Made by a program: the position numbers and the translations under genes | Notes under the pieces: generated by a model | Databases searched by the model: none | Seen by the model: only the letters and a program-made list of their open reading frames with translations | Told to the model about the DNA's origin: nothing | Assembly: GCF_014201135.1 (NCBI RefSeq) | Contig: NZ_JACHDR010000001.1 | Coordinates: forward strand, 1,798,001 to 1,862,000 | DNA length: 64,000 nt | Reading direction: 5' to 3' | DNA from: Neomicrococcus aestuarii | GTDB taxonomy: Bacteria > Actinomycetota > Actinomycetes > Actinomycetales > Micrococcaceae | In this document: positions 44,216-52,996 of the stretch, piece after piece | Layout: every line of letters starts with the position of its first letter | Numbering within the stretch: the first letter of the stretch is position 1

Positions 44216-45964
44216 CTAGTATGAGGAACCGCGCACTCCGGCCGGAACTTGATCGGCTGGAGCGCCGGTGCCGTCCTTGAACTTCAACGCGGACAAGATG
44301 GCGTCCAACGTTGCAGGACCGTGCTGGTTCAAACATGCGCCGGCCACAAAGCGGTCAGGGCGCAAGAAGATCATGGGCGTCGGGCGGTCATCGAACCACT
44401 TCTTCATGCGACCCGTGTGATCGCCAAGAACGGTGATGTCCTCATCCGTGTACTTCTCAGCCCATTCGCGCTGAGTCTCGGGAACGATAGCCACGAGCTT
44501 CGCACCCAGACCGCGTAGCTTCTCGAGGGAAGCTTCTGGCAAAACATCCTTAGGGTTGTTGCCCCACACGATCACGGTCCACCAGTTGCCCACCACGTCG
44601 TCCAGCAAGAGATTCTTGCCAGCTTCAGAGTTGAAGCGGTACTGCGGGAACTGCACGCCCACAGGGGAGACCGTGTTGTTAGCGGTCAGGACAGGGATCA
44701 TCTTGGAGATGATGCGTCCCTTCGCCGTACCGGCTGTGCGCGTGGACGGATCCACCAGAACACCCTTGGTGTAGCGCGGCATCGGCTTGAATCGCATGTC
44801 GGAGAAGTAGCTCTTGACCTGTGGGAACAGGTTCAAGACGGAAGAGGCGGTGTCGCGGGCGACCACAGCGGCCGGATTGGTTAGCTTGATGACCGAGCCG
44901 AACGTCATGGACAGGTCGATCATGGACTTCGCATGCTCGGAACGCTCATCCGTGTAGGTGTCCAAGAGCGAATCAGATGCCTGGCCGGAGATCACGGACG
45001 CGAGCTTCCAGCCGAGGTTGGTGGCATCGCGCATGCCCGAGTTCCAGCCCTGACCCATCCAGACCGGCATGAGGTGCGCGGCGTCGCCGGCGATGAGCTG
45101 GCGGCCCTTGCGGAACGTGCCCGCGATGCGGCCGTGGTGGGTGAACACACGACGGCGGATGTAGTCCAAGCTTGCCGGGTCCGGCACGTGGTCCTTGAGC
45201 ATCTCGTTGACGAAGTCAGGGTCCGTGACCTGCTCTTCGGTTTCGTGATCAAGAAGCATGAACTCCCAGCGGCGCACGGCGTGCGGCAAGCCGATGGAAA
45301 CGTAAGGGCGCTTGGGGTCGGCGCCGAGGAACACATTAGGGGTGCCGAGCGGGTCGTTGTTGACGTCCACCACCAACCAGCGGGTGGATGGGGATTCACC
45401 CTCGAAGGAGACGCCCATGCGCTTACGCGTAGGGGACTTTCCACCTTCGCAGCCCACCAGGTACTGTGCGCGGAAGCGACGCTCTTCAACGGTGTCTTCG
45501 TCCTTGGAAACCAGTGCAATAGCGGTGACGCCGTCGGCATCTTCGTCCACGTTTTCTACGCGGTGGCCAAAGAGCACCTCGACGTTGTCGAAGCGAGCAA
45601 GACCCTCGTAAAGCGCCTTATCTACCTCGGGCTGGATGAAGCTGTGCTTGCGGTCCCAGCCGAACTCGTCCGTCTGCGGGTTGTTGGTGAGGATGACTTT
45701 TCCGGCACCGTTGACCAGACGCATGATGTGCTGAGGGGAGGTGTGCGGGCGAACGGTGTCCACGAGACCCACGGTCTGGATAGTGCGGAAGGATTCGTCG
45801 TCGAGTCCCACGCCGCGCGGGTAGTCGATGAGCTGGTCCATCGCCTCGAGGACCACCACCTTGCGACCGTACATTCCTAGAATGTTGGCGAGCATGAGAC
45901 CAACCGGTCCCGCGCCAACAATCAGAACTTCCGTTTCCTGGACTGCAGTGTCCGAGTAAGCCAT
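44216..45964 (-). CDS. mhpA: FAD-dependent aromatic hydroxylase (MhpA-like)
   Basis: 582 residues from the ATG at 45964 (MAYSDTAVQ). FAD-binding GAGPVGLMLANILGMYG at the N-terminus, GVGLDDESFRTIQTVGL, and the second FAD motif in GDAAHLMPVWMGQGWNSGMRD near residue 290. A thioredoxin-like C-terminal domain follows. It resembles 3-(3-hydroxyphenyl)propionate hydroxylase, the NADH-using first step of the Mhp route. The downstream enzymes are in this window. Divergent from an SDR gene; the shared gap has a clear inverted repeat. Confidence 0.85.
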   Translation of the reverse strand: MAYSDTAVQETEVLIVGAGPVGLMLANILGMYGRKVVVLEAMDQLIDYPRGVGLDDESFRTIQTVGLVDTVRPHTSPQHIMRLVNGAGKVILTNNPQTDEFGWDRKHSFIQPEVDKALYEGLARFDNVEVLFGHRVENVDEDADGVTAIALVSKDEDTVEERRFRAQYLVGCEGGKSPTRKRMGVSFEGESPSTRWLVVDVNNDPLGTPNVFLGADPKRPYVSIGLPHAVRRWEFMLLDHETEEQVTDPDFVNEMLKDHVPDPASLDYIRRRVFTHHGRIAGTFRKGRQLIAGDAAHLMPVWMGQGWNSGMRDATNLGWKLASVISGQASDSLLDTYTDERSEHAKSMIDLSMTFGSVIKLTNPAAVVARDTASSVLNLFPQVKSYFSDMRFKPMPRYTKGVLVDPSTRTAGTAKGRIISKMIPVLTANNTVSPVGVQFPQYRFNSEAGKNLLLDDVVGNWWTVIVWGNNPKDVLPEASLEKLRGLGAKLVAIVPETQREWAEKYTDEDITVLGDHTGRMKKWFDDRPTPMIFLRPDRFVAGACLNQHGPATLDAILSALKFKDGTGAPADQVPAGVRGSSY

Positions 45965-45990
45965 TATTCCGCCTTGCTTGATAAATGTGT

Positions 45991-46022
45991 GCAAATAACG
46001 CACGTCTTTAGGCGTTATTTGC
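45991..46022. promoter_or_regulatory. Inverted repeat (likely operator) between mhpA-like and SDR genes
   Basis: GCAAATAACG at 45991-46000 and its exact complement CGTTATTTGC at 46013-46022, with centres 22 bases apart (two helical turns). It lies just upstream of the mhpA-like start in the divergent gap. The IclR regulator encoded 1 kb away is the obvious candidate to bind it; not proven. Confidence 0.55.
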
Positions 46023-46181
46023 AAATCTAAGTCAATTCAAAACCCATGTGTGATGCAGGTCAAGTGAAGCGTGCCACCTGACGGAACGCGTGTCAGTGCG
46101 GCTTATGTGGAATAGATTCGCGAGTTGTTGTGTTGACAGTGGCATCAGACGAAACATCACTGAGACCAAAGGAAAGGTGTC

Positions 46182-46964
46182 ATGCAACGCTTTGAAGGTA
46201 AGTCAGTAGTCATCACCGGAGCAGGATCGGGACTGGGCCGCGCTGCAGCGGTTCAGGTTGCCAAAGAACAAGGCAAGTTGACGTTGGTGGACCTCAATGA
46301 AGCAGGCCTCAAGGAAACCGAGGAGGCGATTCGTGAAGTAGCTCCGAATGCTGAATTGCTCTTGGTGACCGCCAACGTTGCTCAAGAAAGCGACGTTGAA
46401 AACTACGTTTCTGAAGCTGTAAAGAAGTTTGGTCGCATTGACGGTTTCTTCAACAACGCTGGAATCGAAGGCAAGCAGAATCCCACCGAAGATTTCGGAT
46501 CGGACGAGTTCGGCAAGGTCATCAATGTGAACCTCTCCGGCGTTTTCTACGGCCTCAAGCACGTACTGAAGGTCATGCGTGAGCAAGGATCTGGCGCCGT
46601 GGTAAACACCGCTTCCGTCGGCGGCATCCGAGGCGTGGGTAACCAGTCCGGTTATGCGGCTGCCAAGCACGGCGTGGTGGGCCTGACTCGTAACTCGGCC
46701 ATTGAGTACGGTCAGTACGACATTCAGATCAACGCCGTTGCACCTGGCGCCATCATGACCCCCATGGTCGAAGGTTCGCTCAAGCAGATTGATCCAGAGA
46801 ACTGGGAAGAGGTCGGCAAGCAGTTCGTCCAGCCAAACCCCATGAAGCGTTTCGGTAAGCCAGAGGAAGTCGGCCAGCTCGTGGCCTTCTTGCTCTCAGG
46901 CGACGCCGGATTCATCAACGCAGCGGTCATCCCCATTGATGGTGGTCAGTCGTACAAGTACTAA
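46182..46964 (+). CDS. Short-chain dehydrogenase/reductase
   Basis: 260 residues, classical SDR. Cofactor motif TGAGSGLGRAAA; NNAGIEG; catalytic Ser in NTASVGGIRG; YxxxK in SGYAAAKHG; PGAIMTPM after it. It resembles the SDRs that aromatise cis-dihydrodiols or oxidise side-chain alcohols in aromatic catabolism. Substrate unknown. Divergent from the mono-oxygenase gene; convergent with the IclR gene (7 bases between). Confidence 0.9.
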   Translation: MQRFEGKSVVITGAGSGLGRAAAVQVAKEQGKLTLVDLNEAGLKETEEAIREVAPNAELLLVTANVAQESDVENYVSEAVKKFGRIDGFFNNAGIEGKQNPTEDFGSDEFGKVINVNLSGVFYGLKHVLKVMREQGSGAVVNTASVGGIRGVGNQSGYAAAKHGVVGLTRNSAIEYGQYDIQINAVAPGAIMTPMVEGSLKQIDPENWEEVGKQFVQPNPMKRFGKPEEVGQLVAFLLSGDAGFINAAVIPIDGGQSYKY

Positions 46965-46971
46965 GCCGCTC

Positions 46972-47757
46972 TTATCCCAGCTCCGCCAGAATGTCCTGAG
47001 CAGCCCGCTGGAGGCGAGCTACGGCGTCGTCCTCAATATCTGAACGGGTAGCAATCACGTTCAGGCAGGCAGCCGGCCCGCCGTGCGGCAACTGAAGTGG
47101 AACCGCAAAACCGTACATGAGCGGTTCCACTTCGCCGTACGTCTTCGTGTAACCGCGGCTGGTCGCTGCGAGCACCTCAGGGTGCGCGGAGGAATCGTGC
47201 GGGAGAAGTGACGAGATCGCGTGTCCGGCAGCCCCGCGATCGAGCGGGTGCGTGCTCCCTTCGGAAAATGCCACGTGGTACGAACCGCTACGAGGGGAGA
47301 CCACCAGCACGGCCCGGGCGGTGCTTTCTTCCAAAATAATCAGCGCGATCGCGGCGCCAAGATCGTTGGACGCTTCCTGCAAATGTTTCGTTGCGGCGGA
47401 CCGCACGCTGGAGTACGCAGCAACAGCGAGCTCGCTCAACCCAAACGAACCCCGAATCTTCCCGTCCGCACCGCGATAGACCAACGCGGCATCAGCCAGC
47501 GCATTGAGCAACCGGTACGCCACCGTACGGTGCACCTTGAGAAACTCGCCCACCTCAGCCACCGTCACGCCATTGGACGCTGCCACAAACTTAAGCGCCT
47601 CGATCCCGCGGGTCAGCGTTTGAGAACCGCTCGTGCGGGAGGACGGCGCGGCAGAGTTCGCGGAGTCAACTTCGAGTCCCGCCGGGTCAGCTTCAGGATG
47701 TTCATGGGTGGGTGACACCCCACGATCATGACACGAGGGCCGGGATTTCTGACGCAT
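46972..47757 (-). CDS. IclR-family transcriptional regulator
   Basis: 261 residues; a GTG at 47718 could be the true start, as the first ~40 residues are poorly conserved. The N-terminal winged helix is LTRGIEALKFVAASNGVTVA then FLKVHRTVAYRLLNAL. The effector domain follows, with GAAGHAISSLL and YGFAVPLQL. IclR proteins commonly govern aromatic degradation genes; the adjacent mono-oxygenase and SDR genes are likely targets. The 3' end holds a copy of the 18-bp repeat (EDDAVARL). Confidence 0.9.
   Translation of the reverse strand: MRQKSRPSCHDRGVSPTHEHPEADPAGLEVDSANSAAPSSRTSGSQTLTRGIEALKFVAASNGVTVAEVGEFLKVHRTVAYRLLNALADAALVYRGADGKIRGSFGLSELAVAAYSSVRSAATKHLQEASNDLGAAIALIILEESTARAVLVVSPRSGSYHVAFSEGSTHPLDRGAAGHAISSLLPHDSSAHPEVLAATSRGYTKTYGEVEPLMYGFAVPLQLPHGGPAACLNVIATRSDIEDDAVARLQRAAQDILAELG
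47016..47033 (+). repeat. 18-bp dispersed repeat, copy 11
   Basis: 16 of 18 positions match. It lies in the last codons of the IclR gene, on the strand opposite to the gene, read as EDDAVA. Confidence 0.75.
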
Positions 47758-47879
47758 GGGTTTCTCAATGCTGAGCGTGAAAAATCTTTGGAAGGGCTCT
47801 ATCTAAGTGTCATGGTGGGGTGGCATATTGTGTGGCGGAGGGTGTCGGCTCTCCCTGTCACACAGTGAAAGGCATTGAG

Positions 47880-48332
47880 ATGACGTACAAACTCGCCACC
47901 TACATCAACTTCGAAACATCTGCTCGACAGGCTGTGGAGTTCTACCAGTCCGTCCTGGGCGGCAAACTCACCATGAGCACGTTCGGTGAATACGGCATGG
48001 CCCAGAGCGAGGACGAAAATAGCCTCATCATGCACGCCCAGCTGGAGACCGATTCCGGTGCCGTCATCATGGCCTCGGACACGCCCGCCTACATGGAAAA
48101 GCCCAAGCACGGCGGCTTCTCCGTGGCGCTCTTCGGCGATGACTATGAGAGCGTCAAGGACAAGTTCGCGGCGCTCGCCGAGAGCGGCCAGATCCTCGAG
48201 CCCCTCGTGAAAGCGCCGTGGGGCGACTACTTCGGAATGTTGCAAGACCAGTTCGGAATCGCCTGGATGTTCAATATTTCCGGCGGCGGGCCAGACATTG
48301 CGGCGGAACCCGAATCCGGTGCGGATAGCTAG
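47880..48332 (+). CDS. VOC-family protein, PhnB/glyoxalase-like
   Basis: 150 residues from the ATG at 47880. Typical of the PhnB-like vicinal oxygen chelate proteins: YINFETSARQAVEFYQSVLG, LGGKLTMSTFGEYGM, then LVKAPWGDYFGMLQDQFGIAWMF (one over the usual display length is shortened here to WGDYFGMLQDQFG). Function unknown; many members bind metal or are antibiotic-binding relatives. Confidence 0.88.
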   Translation: MTYKLATYINFETSARQAVEFYQSVLGGKLTMSTFGEYGMAQSEDENSLIMHAQLETDSGAVIMASDTPAYMEKPKHGGFSVALFGDDYESVKDKFAALAESGQILEPLVKAPWGDYFGMLQDQFGIAWMFNISGGGPDIAAEPESGADS

Positions 48333-48361
48333 ACGTGGTCCAAGGGCTCTCTGCGTGACTT

Positions 48362-48379
48362 AGGACGACGACGCAGCTC
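48362..48379 (-). repeat. 18-bp dispersed repeat, copy 12
   Basis: 16 of 18 positions match the reverse complement. Intergenic, between the VOC and nitroreductase genes. Confidence 0.75.
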
Positions 48380-48413
48380 AATTCCGCGCGCCCATTTGCG
48401 GAATACTGGGAGC

Positions 48414-49031
48414 ATGACCGTAGAAAATTTCGCAGAGAACCCGCCGATCGAACAAGACGCCCTCAATCAGATCTTTGTTCAGGCACACACCGCTTACCGC
48501 TTCGATTCCGATTACCAGGTTTCTGATGATGACTTGGTCAAGATTCAGGAGCTCGTGGTCCTAGCGCCGACGGCGATGAACAGCCAGCCCATGCGGATTA
48601 CCTGGGTGAAGTCCCGCGAGGCCCGGGAGCGTTTGGCGGAGCACATGTCCTCCAACAACAAGGAGCGCACGCTCACCGCCCCTATGACCGCGATCCTCTC
48701 CTATGATGACAACTATTCCGAGCACATGGGCCTTGTTGCCCCACACGCTGTGGGCATGACGGAGAAGCTCGCTGCGGATGCGAAGGCCCGCCGCGGTATG
48801 GGCGAAATGAGCTCTCACTTGGAGGGCGGCTACTTCATTCTTGCGTTGCGCGCTCTCGGCTTCGCGACCGGCCCCATGGCAGGTTTCAGCGTTGACGGCG
48901 TCAACAAGGAGTTCTTTGAAGGCACCGGTAAGAGCGCGTTCATGGTGGTCAACTTCGGCCGCGCCGGCGAGAACGCGTACCGCCCACGAGCACTGCGTTT
49001 GAGCTTTGAGCAGCAGACGGAGTCCATCTAG
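48414..49031 (+). CDS. Nitroreductase-family protein, RutE/HadB-like
   Basis: 205 residues from the ATG at 48414 (GGGAGC upstream). FMN-binding fold of the malonic semialdehyde reductase (RutE) branch: LVVLAPTAMNSQPMRITWVK, then GYFILALRALGFATGPMAGF and FMVVNFGRAGENAYRPR. It probably reduces an aldehyde or a nitro compound with NAD(P)H. No rut genes are nearby. Confidence 0.88.
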   Translation: MTVENFAENPPIEQDALNQIFVQAHTAYRFDSDYQVSDDDLVKIQELVVLAPTAMNSQPMRITWVKSREARERLAEHMSSNNKERTLTAPMTAILSYDDNYSEHMGLVAPHAVGMTEKLAADAKARRGMGEMSSHLEGGYFILALRALGFATGPMAGFSVDGVNKEFFEGTGKSAFMVVNFGRAGENAYRPRALRLSFEQQTESI

Positions 49032-49046
49032 CTCTAGGCTGGGGGC

Positions 49047-50027
49047 GTGACTTCACCAAACACGCCACTTATTTACGGATGTATGGGTCTGGGAGGGCCG
49101 TGGGAACCGGGGCCGCTCAGCGCGCAGCCGGACGCCACGGCCCTCGTCGACCAAGCGCACGCCGCCATTGACGCGGCGCTCGCGGCCGGCATCACCACGT
49201 TCGATCACGCGGACATCTATAAGCACGGCCGCGCGGAAGAGGTCTTCGGCCGCGTGCTCGCCGAACGCCCCGACCTGCGGGACAGGATCAGCATCCAATC
49301 CAAAGTCGGCATCATCCTGGGCGACCCCCAGCGCTACGATTCCTCGCGCGCTCACGTAAGCGGCGGCGTCGTACGAATTCTGGAACGCCTGGGAATCTCC
49401 CAACTGGACGCCCTCCTCATCCACCGCCCGGACCCGCTGACCTCGTGGAACGAGCTCGCCGAAACCCTGAGCGCGCTGCGTGAGGAGGGGCTGGTCAAGC
49501 GGTTCGGCGTCTCGAACATGTCCGCCGCGCAGCTCGCCGCGTTCGAGCGAGCCTTCGGGGAACCGCCCGCGGTGGCGCAAGTGCAGCTCAGCCTGCAGCA
49601 CCGCAACTTGCTGGAATCCAGCATCCTTTTCAACGCCACGAGCGAGCCCGTGGAATCCGGTTTCGTGGAGTACTGCGGCGCGAAGAAGGTGGAAATTCAG
49701 GCGTGGTCGCCGCTCGCGGGCGGGCTCTTTGATCCCTCTCGCCAGCACGACGACGCCTCCGCTGCGGACCCAGCCGGGTCAGGAGCCAACGCTCTCGCCG
49801 CAAGCCGCTGCGTGGTCCAAGAACTCATGGATCGCTACTCGTGCTCAAGCGAAGCCGTAGTTCTTGCGTTCCTGCTCAAACTCCCTTGGGGCGTGCGCCC
49901 GGTCATCGGCAGCACGAACCCCGCGCGCATCGCCGCGAGCGCCGACGCGGCGACCGTCGCTGAGCAGATGAGTCGCGAGGACTGGTACCGCTTGTGGACG
50001 GCCGCGCGCGGCGTCTCGGTTCCGTAA
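49047..50027 (+). CDS. Aldo/keto reductase
   Basis: 326 residues from a GTG start. Features: GITTFDHADIYKHGRAEEVF (Asp and the catalytic Tyr), ISIQSKVGI (Lys), and LDALLIHRPDPL (His). It resembles the YdhF-type oxidoreductases. It starts 15 bases after the nitroreductase gene and is probably in one unit with it. It contains a copy of the 18-bp repeat (SGGVVR). Confidence 0.9.
   Translation: MTSPNTPLIYGCMGLGGPWEPGPLSAQPDATALVDQAHAAIDAALAAGITTFDHADIYKHGRAEEVFGRVLAERPDLRDRISIQSKVGIILGDPQRYDSSRAHVSGGVVRILERLGISQLDALLIHRPDPLTSWNELAETLSALREEGLVKRFGVSNMSAAQLAAFERAFGEPPAVAQVQLSLQHRNLLESSILFNATSEPVESGFVEYCGAKKVEIQAWSPLAGGLFDPSRQHDDASAADPAGSGANALAASRCVVQELMDRYSCSSEAVVLAFLLKLPWGVRPVIGSTNPARIAASADAATVAEQMSREDWYRLWTAARGVSVP
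49358..49375 (+). repeat. 18-bp dispersed repeat, copy 13
   Basis: 15 of 18 positions match. Inside the aldo/keto reductase gene, read as SGGVVR. Confidence 0.6.
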
Positions 50028-50033
50028 GTTTCC

Positions 50034-52208
50034 TTACGCGTCGGAAGGTTTCGCGGAGGAGATCTTCTTGTCGCGGTACGCGTTCGCGCGCGCCACAAAC
50101 CAGTCGATAGTCTCCGGGTTCTGCAGTGATCCGCGGTTGACGGCGCGTTCGGGATCGTGACCTGCGAAGAGCTTTTTCACGGGCACTTCGGTGCGTTTTC
50201 CAGCGTGGGTCGTGGGCACGCCGGGCACTGCGATGATCTCGTCTGGGACGTGACGCGCTGAGGTGCGTGAACGGATGGTGGTCTTGATTCGCTCCGCGAG
50301 TTCGGCGCTGACTTGGCCGTTCTCGGTGGTCTGGCCATCGCGAAGCACCACGAACAGCGGCATGTAGTACCCGCCGTCGGCTTCCTCCACGCCGATCACG
50401 AGCGAATCCGTGACCTCAGGAATGTGCTGCATGGCGTTGTAAATATCCGCCGATCCCAAGCGCACGCCCTGACGGTTTAGCGTGGCATCGGAGCGTCCGT
50501 GCACCACAAACCCGCCGCTCGGCAGCTCGGTGATCCAGTCGCCGTGCGTCCACACGCCCGGGAACTTCTCGAAGTACGCGTCGCGGTACTTTTGACCATC
50601 GGCATCGCCCCAGAAAAACACGGGCATCGACGGCATGGGCCGCGTGATGATCATGTCGCCCACATCGTTGAAGACGCGGCGTCCGCTGTCATCCCACGCC
50701 TCCACGGCCACAGCGAGCTGCGGGCTCTGAAGTTCGCCCAAGCGCACCGGCTCAAGTGGGTTGGACCCCAAGAATCCGCCGCAAATGTCCGTGCCGCCCG
50801 AGTCCGAACCCAAGTGCACGTCCGGCTTCACGTGCGTGTGCACCCACGACCATGTGGAATCCGGGAGTGGCGAGCCCGTGGACATGATGGACCGAAGCTT
50901 GGTCAGGTCATGTTCGGCGCCCGGAACCAGGCCGGACTTCTCCACGAGAGAAAGATACGCCGCGCCCGTGGCGAACATCGTGGCGCCGGTTTCGGCAATG
51001 AGTTTGAACTGCTGATCCACGCGGCCGGCCATGGGCGAACCCGCGTACGTGACTACTGATGAGCCGGTCGCGAGGTTGTTCACGAGCGTGTTCCACACCA
51101 TCCAGGAGGTGTTCGCGGCCACGTAGTAGAGGTCGCCGCGGCGCATGTCGTGGTTGAGGCCGGGGCCTTTGAGCGCTTCAAGCAGCATGCCGCCGTGCCC
51201 GTGGACAATGCCCTTCGGCTTGCCCGTGGTGCCGGACGAAAACAGCACCCACAGCGTGTGCGCGAACGGGACGCGGTGATAGCTCGGCTCCGTTGCGGGT
51301 AGCGGTTCTTCCAGTACGACGCCGCCGCTCGGCAATGCGCGGTAGCTCAGGACGCTCGGCCTACTTGGAACGACTGCGTCGTTTGGGTTGCCCGCGGCGG
51401 CTGCGTCGCTCGAGTCGCCTGAGGAGTCAGCGTCGATGCCGGTGGGGACCAGAATGCGCGTCGTGACGGACGGGAGCTGATTCGCGATCTCTACGAGTTG
51501 GGCCGAGCGGTCAATGATCTTGCCGTTGAACTGGTAGCTCTTGACGCCGAAGAGAACCTTTGGTTCGAGCTGCTGAAGGCGGTCCAGCGTTGCTTGCACT
51601 GACAAGTCAGGGGAGTTGATGGTCCAGACCGCGCCGATCGAAGCAGCCGCGAGTAGTCCGATCAACGCTTCCGGGATGTTCGGCAAGTACGCTGCCACGC
51701 GGTCACCGGGCTCCACGCCGCTGTCTTTGAGCAGCTGCGCGAGCTGGGCGACGTTGTTCTCGAGCTGCGCCCAGGTGAACCCTGACTGGGTGCCGTCTTC
51801 GGTGACGTTGAGCAGTGCCACTTCGTCTCGTTGCTCAGGTGAGTTGGCGTACTTGAGGACGTTCTCAGTGAAGTTCAGCGTGGCGTTCGGGTACCACTCC
51901 GCGCCCGGCATCATCTCGCGGGTGAGTGCTCGTTCGTTGTCGCCGAAGCCTTCGCCGAGGACATCGAAGTAGCGACGTACCGCATCCCAGAATCCGCTCG
52001 TGTCATCGACGGACCACTTCAGGACATCTCGGTAGGTCTTGAGTTCAATCCCGCGGTGCTCCAGAGTCCACTGCATGAAGTCCCAGAGCGTGGTGTTGTG
52101 CTTGAACTCTTCACTGGGTTCCCACGTGATCTCTCCGAGGTCGATGGTGGTTTCCAAAGGAAGTTGGTGCGGCGTTGCACCCGACGGTGTGGTGGCAGTC
52201 ACGTTCAT
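50034..52208 (-). CDS. Acetoacetyl-CoA synthetase
   Basis: 724 residues. Activates acetoacetate to the CoA thioester with ATP. The N-terminus (TTLWDFMQWTLEHRGIELKT and GFWDAVRRYFDVLGE) is of the AacS/acetyl-CoA synthetase type. AMP-forming motif LFSSGTTGKPKGIVHGHGG near residue 330. The C-terminal DATLNRQGVRLGSADIYNAM and the acetylatable-Lys region THAGKRTEVPVKKL are present. A Ser/Asp/Ala-rich insert lies near residues 265-285. It contains a copy of the 18-bp repeat (SGGVVL). Divergent from a tetR gene across a gap with an operator array. Confidence 0.92.
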   Translation of the reverse strand: MNVTATTPSGATPHQLPLETTIDLGEITWEPSEEFKHNTTLWDFMQWTLEHRGIELKTYRDVLKWSVDDTSGFWDAVRRYFDVLGEGFGDNERALTREMMPGAEWYPNATLNFTENVLKYANSPEQRDEVALLNVTEDGTQSGFTWAQLENNVAQLAQLLKDSGVEPGDRVAAYLPNIPEALIGLLAAASIGAVWTINSPDLSVQATLDRLQQLEPKVLFGVKSYQFNGKIIDRSAQLVEIANQLPSVTTRILVPTGIDADSSGDSSDAAAAGNPNDAVVPSRPSVLSYRALPSGGVVLEEPLPATEPSYHRVPFAHTLWVLFSSGTTGKPKGIVHGHGGMLLEALKGPGLNHDMRRGDLYYVAANTSWMVWNTLVNNLATGSSVVTYAGSPMAGRVDQQFKLIAETGATMFATGAAYLSLVEKSGLVPGAEHDLTKLRSIMSTGSPLPDSTWSWVHTHVKPDVHLGSDSGGTDICGGFLGSNPLEPVRLGELQSPQLAVAVEAWDDSGRRVFNDVGDMIITRPMPSMPVFFWGDADGQKYRDAYFEKFPGVWTHGDWITELPSGGFVVHGRSDATLNRQGVRLGSADIYNAMQHIPEVTDSLVIGVEEADGGYYMPLFVVLRDGQTTENGQVSAELAERIKTTIRSRTSARHVPDEIIAVPGVPTTHAGKRTEVPVKKLFAGHDPERAVNRGSLQNPETIDWFVARANAYRDKKISSAKPSDA
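51313..51330 (-). repeat. 18-bp dispersed repeat, copy 14
   Basis: 17 of 18 positions match the reverse complement. Inside the acetoacetyl-CoA synthetase gene, in frame as SGGVVL on the coding strand, in a poorly conserved part. Confidence 0.75.
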
Positions 52209-52291
52209 GATTTCGATACTAAATCACTGTCTTGGGCCACCCGCTTTTAGTGAAAGAGCGCTACGTCATAGAGCGGTGTGACCAAAATACA

Positions 52292-52336
52292 TGCACCAGT
52301 GCAACTTTGCACTTGTGCAATATTGCACTGGTGCAA
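52292..52336. promoter_or_regulatory. Array of TTGCAC/GTGCAA half-sites (TetR operator)
   Basis: A perfect 13-bp inverted repeat (52292-52304 and 52323-52335) encloses another, TTGCAC-TT-GTGCAA (52307-52320). Half-sites alternate in direction and begin at 52299, 52307, 52315, 52323 and 52331, exactly 8 bases apart. It ends 12 bases before the GTG start of tetR and lies in the gap shared with the acetoacetyl-CoA synthetase gene. Strong candidate for TetR autoregulation. Confidence 0.75.
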
Positions 52337-52348
52337 TAAAGTATTCCG

Positions 52349-52996
52349 GTGACCGAATGTAAAACCGAGCTCTCTCTGCGCGAACGGCGCCAAGTGGAGA
52401 CGTGGACCCAAATCCATGAAGCAGCTCTTGACCTGGCGCTCGCCGACGGCCTTGCCGCCGCCACGATTGACGCCATTGCGGACCGCGCCGGCATCTCCCG
52501 CAGAACCTTTTTCAACTACTTCCCGTCCAAGGAAGACGCCTTGCTGGGGCTACGTGCCCCGCAATTGAGCGACGAAGTGCGTGAGCGCTTCCGCATCAGC
52601 AAGGAACCCACCTTGTTGCGCTTGACCCGTCTGGTTCGCGGCACGGTCCGCGAAACTTCGGCAACGGACAAGCTGGGGCGCACGGCTGACATGAAGCGCC
52701 GCAAGGAGTTGGTGCATGCGCACCCCGAGCTCGCGCTGCGGATGAAAGCGCATATGGGTGCTGTGTCGGAGATGCTCACCAAGGAACTTGAACGCGCTGA
52801 GCGAGAGGTCGCCGCGGGACTTGAAGAACCCTTGGGCGACGGCTTGACCCATGAGGATGCTGAAGCGGCCATCATGTTGGCCAATTCGATTCTCTTGCAC
52901 GCATTCAAAACTTATGGCGAAACCGCACTTCATCGGGAATCTGATGCGATCATCCGATCCCTTGAGACTTTTAGAAACCTTCTGGAAAGCAAATAA
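52349..52996 (+). CDS. TetR-family regulator
   Basis: 215 residues from a GTG start. TetR HTH: LSLRERRQVETWTQIHEAAL, then ATIDAIADRAGISRRTFFNY and the conserved FPSKEDALLGL. The C-terminal ligand domain is variable. Translation of the exporter gene starts directly after its stop (TAAATG). It is probably a repressor of both, released by the substrate of the pump. Confidence 0.92.
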   Translation: MTECKTELSLRERRQVETWTQIHEAALDLALADGLAAATIDAIADRAGISRRTFFNYFPSKEDALLGLRAPQLSDEVRERFRISKEPTLLRLTRLVRGTVRETSATDKLGRTADMKRRKELVHAHPELALRMKAHMGAVSEMLTKELERAEREVAAGLEEPLGDGLTHEDAEAAIMLANSILLHAFKTYGETALHRESDAIIRSLETFRNLLESK

